NCBI GenBank assembly: GCA_032209605.1
Contig: JASFXZ010000016.1
Span: 2,356,001-2,420,000, forward strand
Source: Mactromeris polynyma
Lineage: Eukaryota; Mollusca; Bivalvia; Venerida; Mactridae
Length of the DNA: 64,000 nt
Direction of reading: 5' to 3'
Positions 1 through 10,879 of the stretch are shown here, piece after piece (the stretch's first letter is position 1; every line of letters begins with the position of its first letter). Below the pieces are notes generated by a model. It had not been told where the DNA came from. It was given only the letters and a program-made list of their open reading frames with translations, and did no database searches. Position numbers and translations under genes: made by a program.

Positions 1-179
1 ATGTTAAAGCAATCGTAAAATATCACATAATAGTTGGAATCGGAAAGTGAAATAAATGATGAATCGAAACTATATGATTTTATAAATATCCTGATATAAA
101 ATTGGAACCATGTCAGTCCCATTTATTTGAATTTCCAGCGTCTGTAGTACGAACGAACGAAATGTTTATTTCTCCGGCC

Positions 180-950
180 CATAATACATGTTACAAAGCA
201 AATTAATTTTTACAAAATCATGTAAATATATATATGAGAGTTGTGTCCTCTGATTTTCAAATTAAGCTATTATCTATGACTAGCATGAGTTTATGAACAT
301 ATACAGCAATAGATTAAATATGAGTTCTATTGTCAGATGCCATAAGATTACAGAAATGCACCATGTATGTAGTTCCAGTAGTCCAAGTTAACAAATAACT
401 TTTACGAATGTCGTTGAATCTAGAACATTTGAAAAATACATGAAACTCATCTTCAATAACCAGTATATCTTTGTTCAATAAACAGAAAATACAATAGCGA
501 TCATTTCTATCAATATTAAAATATCGTCCTATTTCTATATGGGGTATTTACTTTGGACATCATTCTCAAAGCGAATTCATCTAAACGGGCTACAGTTGTT
601 TCTGAGTTTGATCTCAAAATGAGATGGCTGTATTAAGAGACAATTCTTCTGACTTAGCTTTATAAGTAATAACTTAGCTTCTTCGATTGTTTTTAACGAA
701 CATGACATACGTGTATTTAGCTGTCGTGAACCGAAAATGTTAGATAATTTTGGATGTAAATGTCAAAACCACAAGGTAACGTTTCCATGACAAATTATCT
801 TAATTGCCAAGTTTAATATAATTATGTTGTCCGTTCCACCATTTACGTAATTTATTGGCAGGACAATGTGGACAGAATTTTGTTAGTTTGAGAAAATTCA
901 TCGAAAGTTTTGTTCCGTGTTTACTATACATATACAATTACGATGTTCCA
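180..950 (-). pseudogene. Decayed LINE ORF2 C-terminal fragment
   Basis: On the minus strand, roughly 545 down to 255, an open stretch reads IEIGRYFNID, then CIFC, then EDEFHVFFKC, then DIRKSYL. This gives a C-x2-C-x13-H-x4-C knuckle of the kind that ends many non-LTR ORF2 proteins, including the one at 5993-9718 in this window. A second piece around 945-850 (CPHCPAN) lies in another frame, and stop codons break the rest. It ends near an AATAAA-containing stretch at about 160-175. The endonuclease and reverse transcriptase parts are absent from the window. It is a dead 5'-truncated copy. The clade is not resolved. Confidence 0.6.
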
Positions 951-1337
951 TATCTACAGCAATAGACAACACGTGTTGTATAACAAGTACACCCCTTATA
1001 TTCAGGTTATCTCCCTTATCAGCATCAGTTGTATAATAATAGGAACTACAGACTGCCTTGTTCACCAAAACTAAATCTGAATAAAATCATATGCCACAAT
1101 ACTGTTCTCAAAATGGTAAGAACTTTGTACAAAATGTAATAAAACAAACAAAATAATGGATCAAATACAGTTGTCCCGGACTAGTGTACATGCTAAATTT
1201 GACTTGTCCGTCATGGGAGTCTAGTTGCCCGGGAATAAAGTTACAATATTGCACTAGATCAACCTGTTACGTTTATATGTGTTAGCTTGATAGTATGTGT
1301 TTGTTTTTTGTGTCTCTGCTAGTATGAAAAACAATTA

Positions 1338-1571
1338 GTAGCGGATTCTTGGTCCAGTGGTAATGCGATGGACTAGTAATAAAAGGGTCGTAGGCACGTT
1401 CCCACGCTCCACCACTAACAGTACAAACCGTCTTCCAGTCTTTGAAAAACCGAAGTCCCGTGTACGATGCTTTACATCGAGCAAGTAAAGGAACCAGGCG
1501 TGTTTCTGGAACTGGGGCATCTTCATGATCTATCCTCCAAAGTCTCTGGTGTGGAAAACTGGCAATATTCA
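1338..1571 (+). mobile_element. tRNA-derived SINE, 3'-truncated copy (family A)
   Basis: Starts GTAGCGGAT with a degenerate tRNA head (A box near TCCAGTGGTAATGCG; the B box is mutated). It then follows the body shared with the copies at 19205, 37097, 47594 and 61212, including GATGCTTTACATCGAGC and TTCTGGAACTGGGGCAT. It lacks the CCCATATGGG segment and the tail. Open frames here on both strands are repeat shadows. Confidence 0.75.
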
Positions 1572-1797
1572 ATGTAAGTTAAGTTGGTTTTAGAGTTGTC
1601 ATAGTTGAAGAGCTTAGTCTATCTTTCCTGTATTTGTCAATACAAGTCAATACAAGTACTAATGTTAGATGCTACTTCACAGAGATTATTGCTGTATCCC
1701 TTACGTATGCACCCTTGAATCTCCTCAAATGTCTTATGTTTTATGGATTGTTGTTTTCCCGGATATATCTGTGAGGAGAGGCACTGTCTTATGCAGC

Positions 1798-1872
1798 CAA
1801 CTAGTACATCGTTATTCGAGTTTTCTCAATATTTGAATACAGACCTAGTAGCGAATCCAGAGCTAGCACTGA
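1798..1872 (-). repeat. Dispersed repeat, copy of the 11.3 kb tandem unit
   Basis: Reverse complement of about 75 bp of the unit found tandemly at 11340-11700 (TTCAAATATT...GAAAACTCGAA and GCTAGCTCTGGATTCGCTAC). A single copy, 9.5 kb away and inverted, shows the unit is dispersed and not only tandem. Confidence 0.7.
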
Positions 1873-1907
1873 CATCAACATTCGAACTTAAATTTATCAT
1901 AAATTTA

Positions 1908-3385
1908 TTTTAAGTCGGTAAGACTGACTTCCGTTTATGATCAGTGGAGATCACTCAGAAAAAACTTAAAATTAAGTCTGTAAGAGTGACTTCCCTTTAT
2001 AATAAGGAGAGGTCACTCTAAAAAAACATAGATTTTAAGTCGGTAAGAGCGGCTTCCATTTATAACAAGAGGTCACTCTAAAATACTCAAAATTTAAGTC
2101 AGTACGAGTGACTTCCCTCTATGATCAGGGGAGGTTACTCTAACAAAATCTTAAAATTTGAGTCGATAAGAATGGCTTTATAATCATAGATTACTCTTTA
2201 AAATTGAAGTCGACAAGACTTACTTCCCTTAATAATCAGGGGAGGTCATTACAAAAAAACTTTAATTTAAGTCATCAAAAGTGGCTTCCCTTTATAATCA
2301 GGGGAGATCACACTAAAAACTAATATTTAAGTCGGGAAGAGTTGCTTCCCATTATAATCAGGGGAGATCAATTTAAAACGGAAAGAGTAACTTCCCTTTA
2401 TAATCAGGGGGAGATCACTCTGAAATACTTGAATTTAAGTCGGCAAGACTGACTTCCCTTTAAAATCAGGGGAGATCACACTAAAAAACTAATATTTAAG
2501 TCGGGAAGAGTTGCTTCCCTTTATAATCAGGGGAGATCAATTTAAAACGGAAAGAGTAACTTCCCTTTATTGGCAGGGAAGATCACTCTGAAATACTTAA
2601 ATTTAAGTCGACAAGACTTACTTCCCCTTATAATCAGGGGAGATCACTCCGAAAATCTTAATTTTGAGTCCGTGAGAGTGACTTCCCTTTATAATGAAAG
2701 GAGATCACTCTGATAAACTTAAAATTAAGTCGACAAGACTTACTTCCCTTTATAATCAGGGTAGATCACTCTGAAAATCTTAATTTTGAGTCCGTGGGAG
2801 TGACTTCCTTTTATAATCAAGGGAGATCACTCTGATAAACTTAAAATTAAAGTCCTCAAGAGTGGCTTCCCTTTATAATCAAGGGAGATCACTCTGAAAA
2901 ACTTAAAATTAAAGTCCTCAAGAGTGGCTTCCCTTTAAAATCAGGGGAGATCACTTTGAAAAACTTTAATTTAAGTCCGCAAGAGTGGCTTCCCTTTATA
3001 ATCAGGGTAGATTACTCTGAAAACTTAAATAGAAGTCGGTAAGAGTGACTTCCCTTTATAATCAGGGGAGATCACTCTGAAAATCTTAATTTTGAGTCCA
3101 TGACAGTGACTTCCCTTTATAATCAAGAGAGATCACTTAAAAAACTTAAAATTAAAGTCCTCAAGAGTGGCTTCCCTTTATAATTAGGGGAGATCACTCT
3201 ACAATACTTAACTTTAAGTCGGCAAAACTGACTTCCCTTTATAATCAGGGGAAATCACTCTGAAAAACTTAAATTTAAGTCAGTTAGAGTGAATTCCCTT
3301 TATATTCAGGGGATATCACTCTGAAAAACTTAAATTTAGGTCGGTTAGCGTGAGTTCCTTTTATAATCAGGGGAGGTCACTTTAT
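1908..3385. repeat. Minisatellite, about 61-bp units with internal palindrome
   Basis: About 24 diverged units of 58-66 bp, each with CTTCCCTTTATAATCAGGGG, then AGATCACTCT, an A-rich spacer, and AAGTCGGTAAGAGTGA. The unit is a near-palindrome: AGAGTGA-CTTCCC ... GGGGAG-TCACTCT around a TTATAATC centre. Divergence is higher than in the other arrays of the window, so it looks older. No coding potential. Confidence 0.9.
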
Positions 3386-4301
3386 ATCCGGAGATTACCG
3401 AAAATTGCTGGAATGACCGTGCGACCACTTACACGTATCATGTGGTATTCGTCTCGAAAAGAAACAAACAGAAATAAGTCTACAAAGGCACTGATAAGCT
3501 CGACGGCTGCTCCTTATACAAGTAATATAAGGAAACAAACGGAGCAAGATCCGCGCGAAGCAGAAATGAGCAATACGCTTGAATGATACGTGAACAAATA
3601 CCAAAAACACATATATACGATTGCTTAATAACTTTAAAACGGCTTTCACAGAAATAGATCTGACGATATTCAGGTGTATTTCCATGTCTAATAAATTTAA
3701 ATTAGCATTACATCCACTAGCGTTTCTGAGAAAAGCTGTCGTTTGAAATTAACAACTTGGCTTTTGATTTTGCATTAAAATCGACAGCTTAATGAAATAG
3801 ATATTAGCAAAAGTATAATATCTAAGTTTAGGATTTTACGTCTATACATTTAATGTTTGTGCCCCGGGGGAAATACGCAAACTACACAAAACCTTACTCT
3901 AACCTATAACAATACACGTTACATAAACGTAATGGAAATATATTTCAGTACTGTCCAATTGTTTTCAAGCTGTTTGTAACAGTCGTTATTCTGGCATATT
4001 TTCCATGACAAATATTCTCCCCAAATTAACTGGGTATTTTTCTAAATGCAAAATATAAATAAAAAAATAAAACAACATGTTTTGATAATGCGTCATGATC
4101 TGAAACATTTTTTCAACCAGTTTTGGCATGCTATGTTGCTCAATATTGTACATTTATTAATATGCCGAAGTTTGGGGCGACACTGTAAACATTCATTGCC
4201 TACATCAACTGTGTCTTTTTTAAGTCACGTGCTCCAATTAGCCTATTTAATTGGATATAATAAAATAAAGTCATGTTTGTGAAACACGAAAAATCGGTCA
4301 C
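3386..4301. other. AT-rich intergenic stretch, nothing recognised
   Basis: No long open frame with sensible composition, no tandem structure and no convincing splice-linked exons. Short open frames here look like chance. Confidence 0.5.
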
Positions 4302-4372
4302 TGGCGCTACCGGGAATCGAACCCAGGTCTACGGATTGCGGTCCGTTATGCTAACCACTACACCACAGCGAC
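4302..4372 (-). tRNA. tRNA-like sequence, probably a pseudogene
   Basis: Read on the minus strand it has an acceptor GTCGCTG pairing with TAGCGCC (one mismatch), a D arm GTGTAGTGGTTAGC, an anticodon stem ACGGA/TCCGT, and a T arm with GGTTCGATTCC, about 71 nt in all. The anticodon loop is CCGCAA: six bases instead of seven and no T33, so it should not decode. A Cys(GCA)-type ancestor fits the loop but is a guess. No SINE body follows it. Confidence 0.45.
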
Positions 4373-5061
4373 CTGACTGTATAGGACCATCAGTCTATCA
4401 GATTCATACTAGTTTAATCACTGAGACAAATACGACAAGTCCCATAGACATATGCATACAAAATCAAAGCGCTGAAAGCACTAGAGTTGTTCGGTATTGA
4501 ACACTGGTTTTATATTCAGAAATTCCAGAAAGTACGGAGAAAAATGCCAACATAATGCCTGGTAATTTAACACTACTCGTATTCAAGGAATATGTCTTCC
4601 TATTACAGAACCCCAGTTTACTATTATTAGTTATTGGGTTTGTTACTGACCCACTACGGAAATATAGGGGGTCTGTAGGATTAATAGGGGGCGATGCGAT
4701 AGCCAAACCCACGCCAAATATTATAATTAGGTGATGTGTTTTCGGCGTTTGTTTGATGACACATGACTAAACCCACGCCAAACATTATAATTAGGCGATT
4801 GACCCAATTTTGTTCAGACTGTTACAATAACTGACTTAACTCAAAACAATTTTAACATAGAATATCGAAGACATTGTTTATATCAAAGACATTGTTTAGT
4901 ATTTTTCTGTAAAAATCAATGCTAGATGCTAGCTTAGACCTGACTTCAACAGTTAAAACGCTCAGTTGTTCGTTACGTCCAGTTGTTGGTTTACTTTGTG
5001 TAACATATTTACCTTTTCTGTTATTCTTACGCATGCGCAGAATACCTTTTCTGTTATTCGT
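4373..5061. other. Intergenic, with a 27-bp direct repeat
   Basis: Holds a direct repeat at 4705-4731 and 4769-4795 (AAACCCACGCCAAAYATTAT core), 64 bp apart. Otherwise nothing recognised; the open frames of 60-82 codons look spurious. Confidence 0.5.
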
Positions 5062-5103
5062 ACAGAACAGAACAGAACAGAACAGAACAGAACAGAACAG
5101 AAC
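5062..5103. repeat. (CAGAA)n pentamer microsatellite
   Basis: About eight perfect CAGAA units. It is the same pentamer, on the opposite strand, as the long TTCTG array at 14126-14320. Confidence 0.95.
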
Positions 5104-5992
5104 TTTTATTTTCTAACACAGATTGCAAAACAATATGTTTTGCAATAACATGTGGACAAATGGTCATAATAAACGTATATACAATGACGGGCGTAAACAC
5201 AAGGATTTGGAGGTGGGGATGGTGATCACACTTTATAAAAATTCAGTCGAACAAATTAACCTGATCTTGACCTTTTTTTTTTTTTTAAATGAGCAAATTC
5301 TTTAAGTTTCTGTTACATTATCAGCCCCCTTCTTCTTTTGACCCGGTCAAATCCGAAACAATATTAATATATTCAAACATGTGAAAATAGAGGTCACCAT
5401 GATCAGATTAATTAATCCTACGAAAAAAATCAATATAAAATTAGTTAACAATTAGGTATGGCATCAGCGCAATGCACCAATATACACATGTATCACTAAT
5501 ACATTACTCTGTTGTCATATCTAATCACATAAATAAGTTTCAAGTTTAAGTGGAAGACATCAGGAGGCAATTATCAGTTCAGAGACATTACGACAAAGGA
5601 TAACAACATATACAAATAAACAGTAGCACGAACAAACATCAGGTAATATTTACAAATATAACTGTGTATTTGCCCTGGATATGGATATTGACATAATAAC
5701 CAGGTCGCACGGACTGCACGCATTTGTGTCAACGGTCTAGACAGATATGGATTAATATGCATCGTGCTTAGGATTTTGGAGTAGTTTACAGGTTGGCAAA
5801 GGTGAGTCTTAGTTTGTACAAGTACACAAATTTAGAAATTCTTAGTAAGAAGATATAGTTTGTTTTCTGAGATGAATATAATTGACAATTATGTCATATC
5901 ATTCATACTTGTCTAGTAGTTGAACATTATATATATAATAGGAGTGTATATTGATACAAATACAACATGGATTTATAAAAATAAATTTCATT

Positions 5993-8900
5993 TTAATTTC
6001 TAGCAAAGTGACGCATGAGTTTCTTTACAAAATAGCTTAATTTAATCAGCAGTGTAGTGTCATTCGTTGATAAAAGTTGTTTAAATTTAAGTACATTTGG
6101 TCGATGAAAGTAATTCGTCGGTAAATATTTTTTCCTTATTTCATTAAAGAATGGGCATGTGAGGAGATAATGTAATTCGTCACCAAGGTCATTGGAGGAA
6201 CAGAGTGGACATTTTCTTAGATTATGTGGTTTATGGTTAGATGTCCATCTACCAACTTCAATGGGAAACCTGTGATTCCCTGTTCGGAAATGAAACATAG
6301 AAACTCTCTGGGTAGGTGTACGTTTTGTCAGGTAGTTTTCAAGAGATATATTTTCTTTGAATAAACTATACATTTGTCCTTTGGATGATGAGTCAAGATG
6401 TGATCTCCAAGTTTGGATAAACTGATCAGTTAATACATGCTTTACTAATGTATCAATGTTGGCATTTGCGTAGGGTTGATTTATCCATACATAAGAATGT
6501 CCAGTGGTGTCTAAGATCGTTTTGATATGTTTTAACCATTTAAAATTATGAGTTGATTGGTACATAGAATGGTAGCAAAGATATGATATTTTCGATTTAT
6601 TTTGCGTAAGAATAATTTTACTCCAAAATTTTACCATGCGCGACTTAATAATAACTTCTATAGGATAACGGCCAAACTCGGCGTATAGCATGTACCTCGG
6701 AGTGCTTTTCTTTGATTTAGATATTGCTCTTAGGAAATTGCAATGTACCTGCTCGATTATATCCAAGTTTTCATAACCAAAAACTTCACTTCCATACGTT
6801 AAAATTGGTAATATAGTGTGATCGAATAATTTTAATTGTAGGTCGATGGGAAGACAAAGATTGTTTATTCTGGCGAAGAGTTGGTACATTGCCTTATTAG
6901 CTTGTGTAACTAGATGTTTTCTGCATGTTAAGAAACTACCTGAAGATGAGAAGTAGACTCCAAGGTATTTGTATTCTTTGACTATTTCAATAATTGAACC
7001 GTTGATAGTAAAGCTGTATTTATCAGGTCGATTCGTTCCAAAAATGATAATTTTTGTTTTAGAGTAGTTAATGTTCAGTCTCCAAGTATTGCAATATAAA
7101 TGAAAGTCGTTAAGGACTATTTGGAAGTTCTGTTCATTATCTGAAAATAGCACCGTATCATCAGCGTAGAGTAAAACTAATAACTTCAAAAAATGTATGG
7201 TATCTTGAGTATTGATGTTTATTTGTATACCGTCATTGCTAGGTGAAAGAAACTCTTCCAAGTCATTCAAGTACATAGAGAATAAAATGGGTGACAGATT
7301 TTCTCCCTGTCTAACACCACATCCACTGGCAAAAAAAGCCGATGTTTCTCCATTAAAAGAAACACACGACTTTATGTTAGCATACATATTTTTGATAACA
7401 TTTAATATTTTCCCTCTAATGCCTAATTTAAGGATTTTTTCCCACAGCCCTGCTCGCCAAATTGAATCAAACGCAGCTGAAAAATCGATAAAAGAGCAAA
7501 ATAGTTTTTTTCTTTCGGATCTAAGTTTCTCAATTAGAAAATGTAAACTGAAAATGTGGTCCGTGGTGGAGTATTTTGATCTAAAACCAGCTTGGTTCTC
7601 ATTGAGTAATTGGTTTTCATTCAAAAAATCATTAATTCTTGTATTCAAGATTGAGGTAAAGATTTTTCCTAGGCAACTCAATAATGTGATTGGACGGTAG
7701 TTTGCAGGGTCTATTGGTGAACCTTTATTTTTATAAATTGGTCTAATGGTGCCAATCGACCATGATTCCGGTATGATACCATACTCGAGAATATAATTAA
7801 AAAGTTTCATATATAACGGAGACATAGTATCTTGTGTACATTTAAGGTATTCATTTAAGATTTTATCCTGATCAGAGTGTGCTTTCCCATTATTTGAACG
7901 AGAAATGGCTGATAAAATTTCTTGTATACTGATTTGTTTATTTAAAGAATCTGTTGTGTGTATAGAAGGAGTGATGTTTTCATTATTTCGTGGTGTGTCT
8001 TCATAATTTTCGATGTTAACATTCTTAAAATAATCGTAAAACTCGGAGATACTCGGGGCGATATTATTCGTTTTTCTATTCAAACTATTTAAATAACGCC
8101 AATAATCCTTTGGCTTTTTTGAGTTCATGGACCGTAGCTTATTCTCCGTTTCTAGTCCGTGTTTACTTATCCAAGTGTTAATTGTTTGTTTATAAAAGCG
8201 GCTAGCTTTATTAAGAGATACACGATTTCGTTCAGTTTTATGTAAATGATAGGTTTTACGAGCTATATTATATACACGTCTTGCTTTTTGACATTGAGGT
8301 CCGAACCAGGGTTTATTATTATTATGGTTTTTACTATACAAATTTCTTATGTTAATTTGAAAGGTATTCTCGGCACATTCAGAGAAGAGTTTCGAAATTT
8401 TAATGGTTACATCATTGATATACTCGCTATCTATATTACATGGTGGGTTATTTAGAATTGTCTTGATTGTATTGATTTTATGTGGATCAAGGTTAGCTAC
8501 AAAATCATTTTTCTTGTCATCTTTCCATAGAGTTGATTTGTTATTCTTACGGACGGTTGCATTTGTGGGAACATTATCAGCATATTGGAAATTAAGAGTG
8601 GTTGACAACAAGCAGTGGCCATCTGAAAAAAGTGGATCAAGTTCAGTTATTTCGAACGTATCAATATGGGTTAAACAATGTATAGTGGCTAGAGAGTAGT
8701 CAATAACTGAACTATTACGGAATGTCAATTTTCCTATCACTTTGTCTTTTCCTACCCTACCGTTTAAGATAAATAGGTTATTAAGCTTGCACAGATCTAA
8801 CAACTTGCGACCGTGAGCATTAACTTTGTTACATTGAGAATTCCTAACTGTTGGAATATCAAATTTGGGTAACATATGAACATAATTGAGGGTGGCTACA

Positions 8901-9718
8901 ATATCATCAGAAATATCAAATTCTTTGGACAAAAAATCATCAAACTCTGCATAATCGGGTAGATTTGAGGTATGTCCATTTGCATCACCTGTGATATAAA
9001 CATTATCAAATTGGTTACATTTAGCAGCTACATCATTAGCAAATTCATAGTATTCATCCTCGTTATAAAAACGAGATTTCTGGGGTGGAATATACATTCC
9101 ACCAATAACAATATTTTTCTGATCATAGTCAATTTTGAGCCAATAGATGTATTCACAATTTGAGTCTAATATCGAGATGCAGTCAATCATAGAGTTATGG
9201 ACGAAAAACCCAATTCCACCTGATTTCCGTTTGTAATGATCCGCTCTTGGTTTGGAATAATATGTGTAATTTGGTACATTCAGGATATCAAACTTGTCCA
9301 CTTTACTTTCAAGAACACAAAATATAGTATACTTTTGTATCAGGCTAACAAACTCTGGTATATTTAATCTTGACTTAATGCCACACACATTCAGAGATCC
9401 TATAGTTATCAGTTTCCTTTCCGAACTACTCTCTGTCGCTTGGTTCCTCCTATAATTCTTATTGTAGTCATTCTCAGGTAATACTAGATTTTTATATACA
9501 TGTATTGGTATGTTGTTAACATTATGTTGCAAGTTGTTGGTAAGTGTATGACACTCTCGTTCCGTAGAACACTGATCGTGAATTTCGTCAGAATTATATG
9601 CAGGCTTTATGTTGAAACATTCACTATTAGACACTTTTGTTCTATTTTCAGGAAAGTGAACACAGTGAGTTGTCTTTGATGAACTAGGCAATAGCAGACA
9701 TTCATTACAGAAGAACAC
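5993..9718 (-). CDS. LINE ORF2: APE endonuclease-reverse transcriptase
   Basis: It nicks target DNA and copies the element RNA at the nick (target-primed reverse transcription). Visible in order: a Cys/Asn-rich leader (1-100); an APE-type endonuclease (about 103-375) with LNV Asn110, Glu137, GDAN Asp245/Asn247 and SDGH Asp366/His368; and a reverse transcriptase (about 630-900) with FIDFSAAFD (Asp745) and YADD at 851-854 (bases 7157-7168). Near 1168-1190 is a C-terminal knuckle C-x2-C-x9-H-x4-C. The listed first codon is GTG; the first real AUG is residue 177, inside the endonuclease. The frame is open upstream to the UAG that ends ORF1 (9734-9736), and ORF1 is in this same frame. Expression must therefore use readthrough, reinitiation or a non-AUG start. 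Full-length for the family, about 1240 aa. Confidence 0.93.
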   Translation of the reverse strand: MFFCNECLLLPSSSKTTHCVHFPENRTKVSNSECFNIKPAYNSDEIHDQCSTERECHTLTNNLQHNVNNIPIHVYKNLVLPENDYNKNYRRNQATESSSERKLITIGSLNVCGIKSRLNIPEFVSLIQKYTIFCVLESKVDKFDILNVPNYTYYSKPRADHYKRKSGGIGFFVHNSMIDCISILDSNCEYIYWLKIDYDQKNIVIGGMYIPPQKSRFYNEDEYYEFANDVAAKCNQFDNVYITGDANGHTSNLPDYAEFDDFLSKEFDISDDIVATLNYVHMLPKFDIPTVRNSQCNKVNAHGRKLLDLCKLNNLFILNGRVGKDKVIGKLTFRNSSVIDYSLATIHCLTHIDTFEITELDPLFSDGHCLLSTTLNFQYADNVPTNATVRKNNKSTLWKDDKKNDFVANLDPHKINTIKTILNNPPCNIDSEYINDVTIKISKLFSECAENTFQINIRNLYSKNHNNNKPWFGPQCQKARRVYNIARKTYHLHKTERNRVSLNKASRFYKQTINTWISKHGLETENKLRSMNSKKPKDYWRYLNSLNRKTNNIAPSISEFYDYFKNVNIENYEDTPRNNENITPSIHTTDSLNKQISIQEILSAISRSNNGKAHSDQDKILNEYLKCTQDTMSPLYMKLFNYILEYGIIPESWSIGTIRPIYKNKGSPIDPANYRPITLLSCLGKIFTSILNTRINDFLNENQLLNENQAGFRSKYSTTDHIFSLHFLIEKLRSERKKLFCSFIDFSAAFDSIWRAGLWEKILKLGIRGKILNVIKNMYANIKSCVSFNGETSAFFASGCGVRQGENLSPILFSMYLNDLEEFLSPSNDGIQININTQDTIHFLKLLVLLYADDTVLFSDNEQNFQIVLNDFHLYCNTWRLNINYSKTKIIIFGTNRPDKYSFTINGSIIEIVKEYKYLGVYFSSSGSFLTCRKHLVTQANKAMYQLFARINNLCLPIDLQLKLFDHTILPILTYGSEVFGYENLDIIEQVHCNFLRAISKSKKSTPRYMLYAEFGRYPIEVIIKSRMVKFWSKIILTQNKSKISYLCYHSMYQSTHNFKWLKHIKTILDTTGHSYVWINQPYANANIDTLVKHVLTDQFIQTWRSHLDSSSKGQMYSLFKENISLENYLTKRTPTQRVSMFHFRTGNHRFPIEVGRWTSNHKPHNLRKCPLCSSNDLGDELHYLLTCPFFNEIRKKYLPTNYFHRPNVLKFKQLLSTNDTTLLIKLSYFVKKLMRHFARN

Positions 9719-9733
9719 AATCCCCGGTGATCC

Positions 9734-10879
9734 CTAGTGGGATTCATTATCTGGGATGGAAGAATTACTGGACACAGAATGTTGGATATCAGAAGTGACT
9801 GGTGGCCCTGACCTAGAGGCATTGGCTGTTTCAGGCTCTTGGACTAGTCTTTGTATTGGAGCATGTACCTCAGTGAGATAACCAGGTGCGGACCTAGTGT
9901 TGACTGGTTTCTTGGGAACAGTTTTAGTGACTGGTGAATTAGGTTCAGTAATAGAATCAGTAGCATGGTTTGATACATGACTGTCGTAGTGGCTGCTTTT
10001 AGGACTATCATTATCAGCAAGTGTCGCATGTTCCTCTGACAGATCTTCCATGAGATGTTCTATTGTTGTCTTGACAGTATGAGAATATCTCTCCTGTATA
10101 CGTGTCTGGATGTTTGTATTCCGAGAACCTCTGAGTGTTTCATACCAGTTTGGGAACAGGTCACTTACAACTTCACCGTGGATTTCAAGTGCAGCAGGGA
10201 ACTTAAGTTTAACATTTTTGCTTCCATACTTTTCACGGGCTTCCTTGTATGCAGGCCATAGTTCCTTACGGGCTACCCTAATTTCACGGGGATAGTCTCT
10301 AGATATGCCATAATTGGTGCTCTTCAGGAGATATGCCTTGCTCATAATAGTGTCAGTATCACTCGTATCACAGAACGAAACAATGATGGATCTATGGTAG
10401 ACTTTACCTTTTGCACGTGAAACGTTTTTCTTGCCAATGCGATAAGCTTTGGATATCAATATGGAATCTAGATTCAGGTGATCCTTCAAGAACGTTGTGA
10501 TTATCGTATTGCAGTTATCTTCATTGACAGATTCTGTATGGCCGCTAAATATCAAATTGTTACGTAGCAACTTAACTTCAGTGTCTATACTTTTATATTC
10601 AAGAAGGCGAAGACGGGCCTCCGTAACATCACATCTTGACGCTTGAAAATACATTGTTTGGTTAATTGCGTCAAGTTTATAGTTAATATTCCCAAAGTTA
10701 TTCATCATATCGAACATAGTATTCATTTTGTCATCAATGTTCATTTTAATAAAATCTTGTTTAGATGGAACTCTGTTACTACCTGTCGACGTTGTACTGC
10801 TTGATCGACGAGTCCGTTTTTTGGGGTTTGCTGATGAGTCTTCCATGAGAGGCGCATATTTTCCAGTGTAATCTGCCAT
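9734..10879 (-). CDS. LINE ORF1: L1-ORF1p-like RNA-binding protein
   Basis: A 381-aa nucleic-acid-binding chaperone-type protein that coats element RNA. The N terminus is basic and Ser-rich (KKRTRRSSSTTS). Residues about 35-85 are hydrophilic and heptad-like (possible coiled coil). About 85-175 matches the RRM-like core of L1 ORF1p (EVKLLRNNLIFSG, then an AYRIGKK turn and RSIIVSF). About 180-250 matches its C-terminal domain (ISRDYPREIRVARKELWPAY). A low-complexity Ser/Thr/Pro tail of about 130 residues follows. It ends at UAG (9736-9734), after which the same frame continues into ORF2 with five sense codons before the GTG. The start ATG sits in AACGGAATGG, a fair Kozak context. The assignment rests on motif recall, not a search. 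Confidence 0.85.
   Translation of the reverse strand: MADYTGKYAPLMEDSSANPKKRTRRSSSTTSTGSNRVPSKQDFIKMNIDDKMNTMFDMMNNFGNINYKLDAINQTMYFQASRCDVTEARLRLLEYKSIDTEVKLLRNNLIFSGHTESVNEDNCNTIITTFLKDHLNLDSILISKAYRIGKKNVSRAKGKVYHRSIIVSFCDTSDTDTIMSKAYLLKSTNYGISRDYPREIRVARKELWPAYKEAREKYGSKNVKLKFPAALEIHGEVVSDLFPNWYETLRGSRNTNIQTRIQERYSHTVKTTIEHLMEDLSEEHATLADNDSPKSSHYDSHVSNHATDSITEPNSPVTKTVPKKPVNTRSAPGYLTEVHAPIQRLVQEPETANASRSGPPVTSDIQHSVSSNSSIPDNESH

Noticed and set aside
7212..7700. 162-codon plus-strand frame
   Set aside because: Antisense shadow of the LINE reverse transcriptase.
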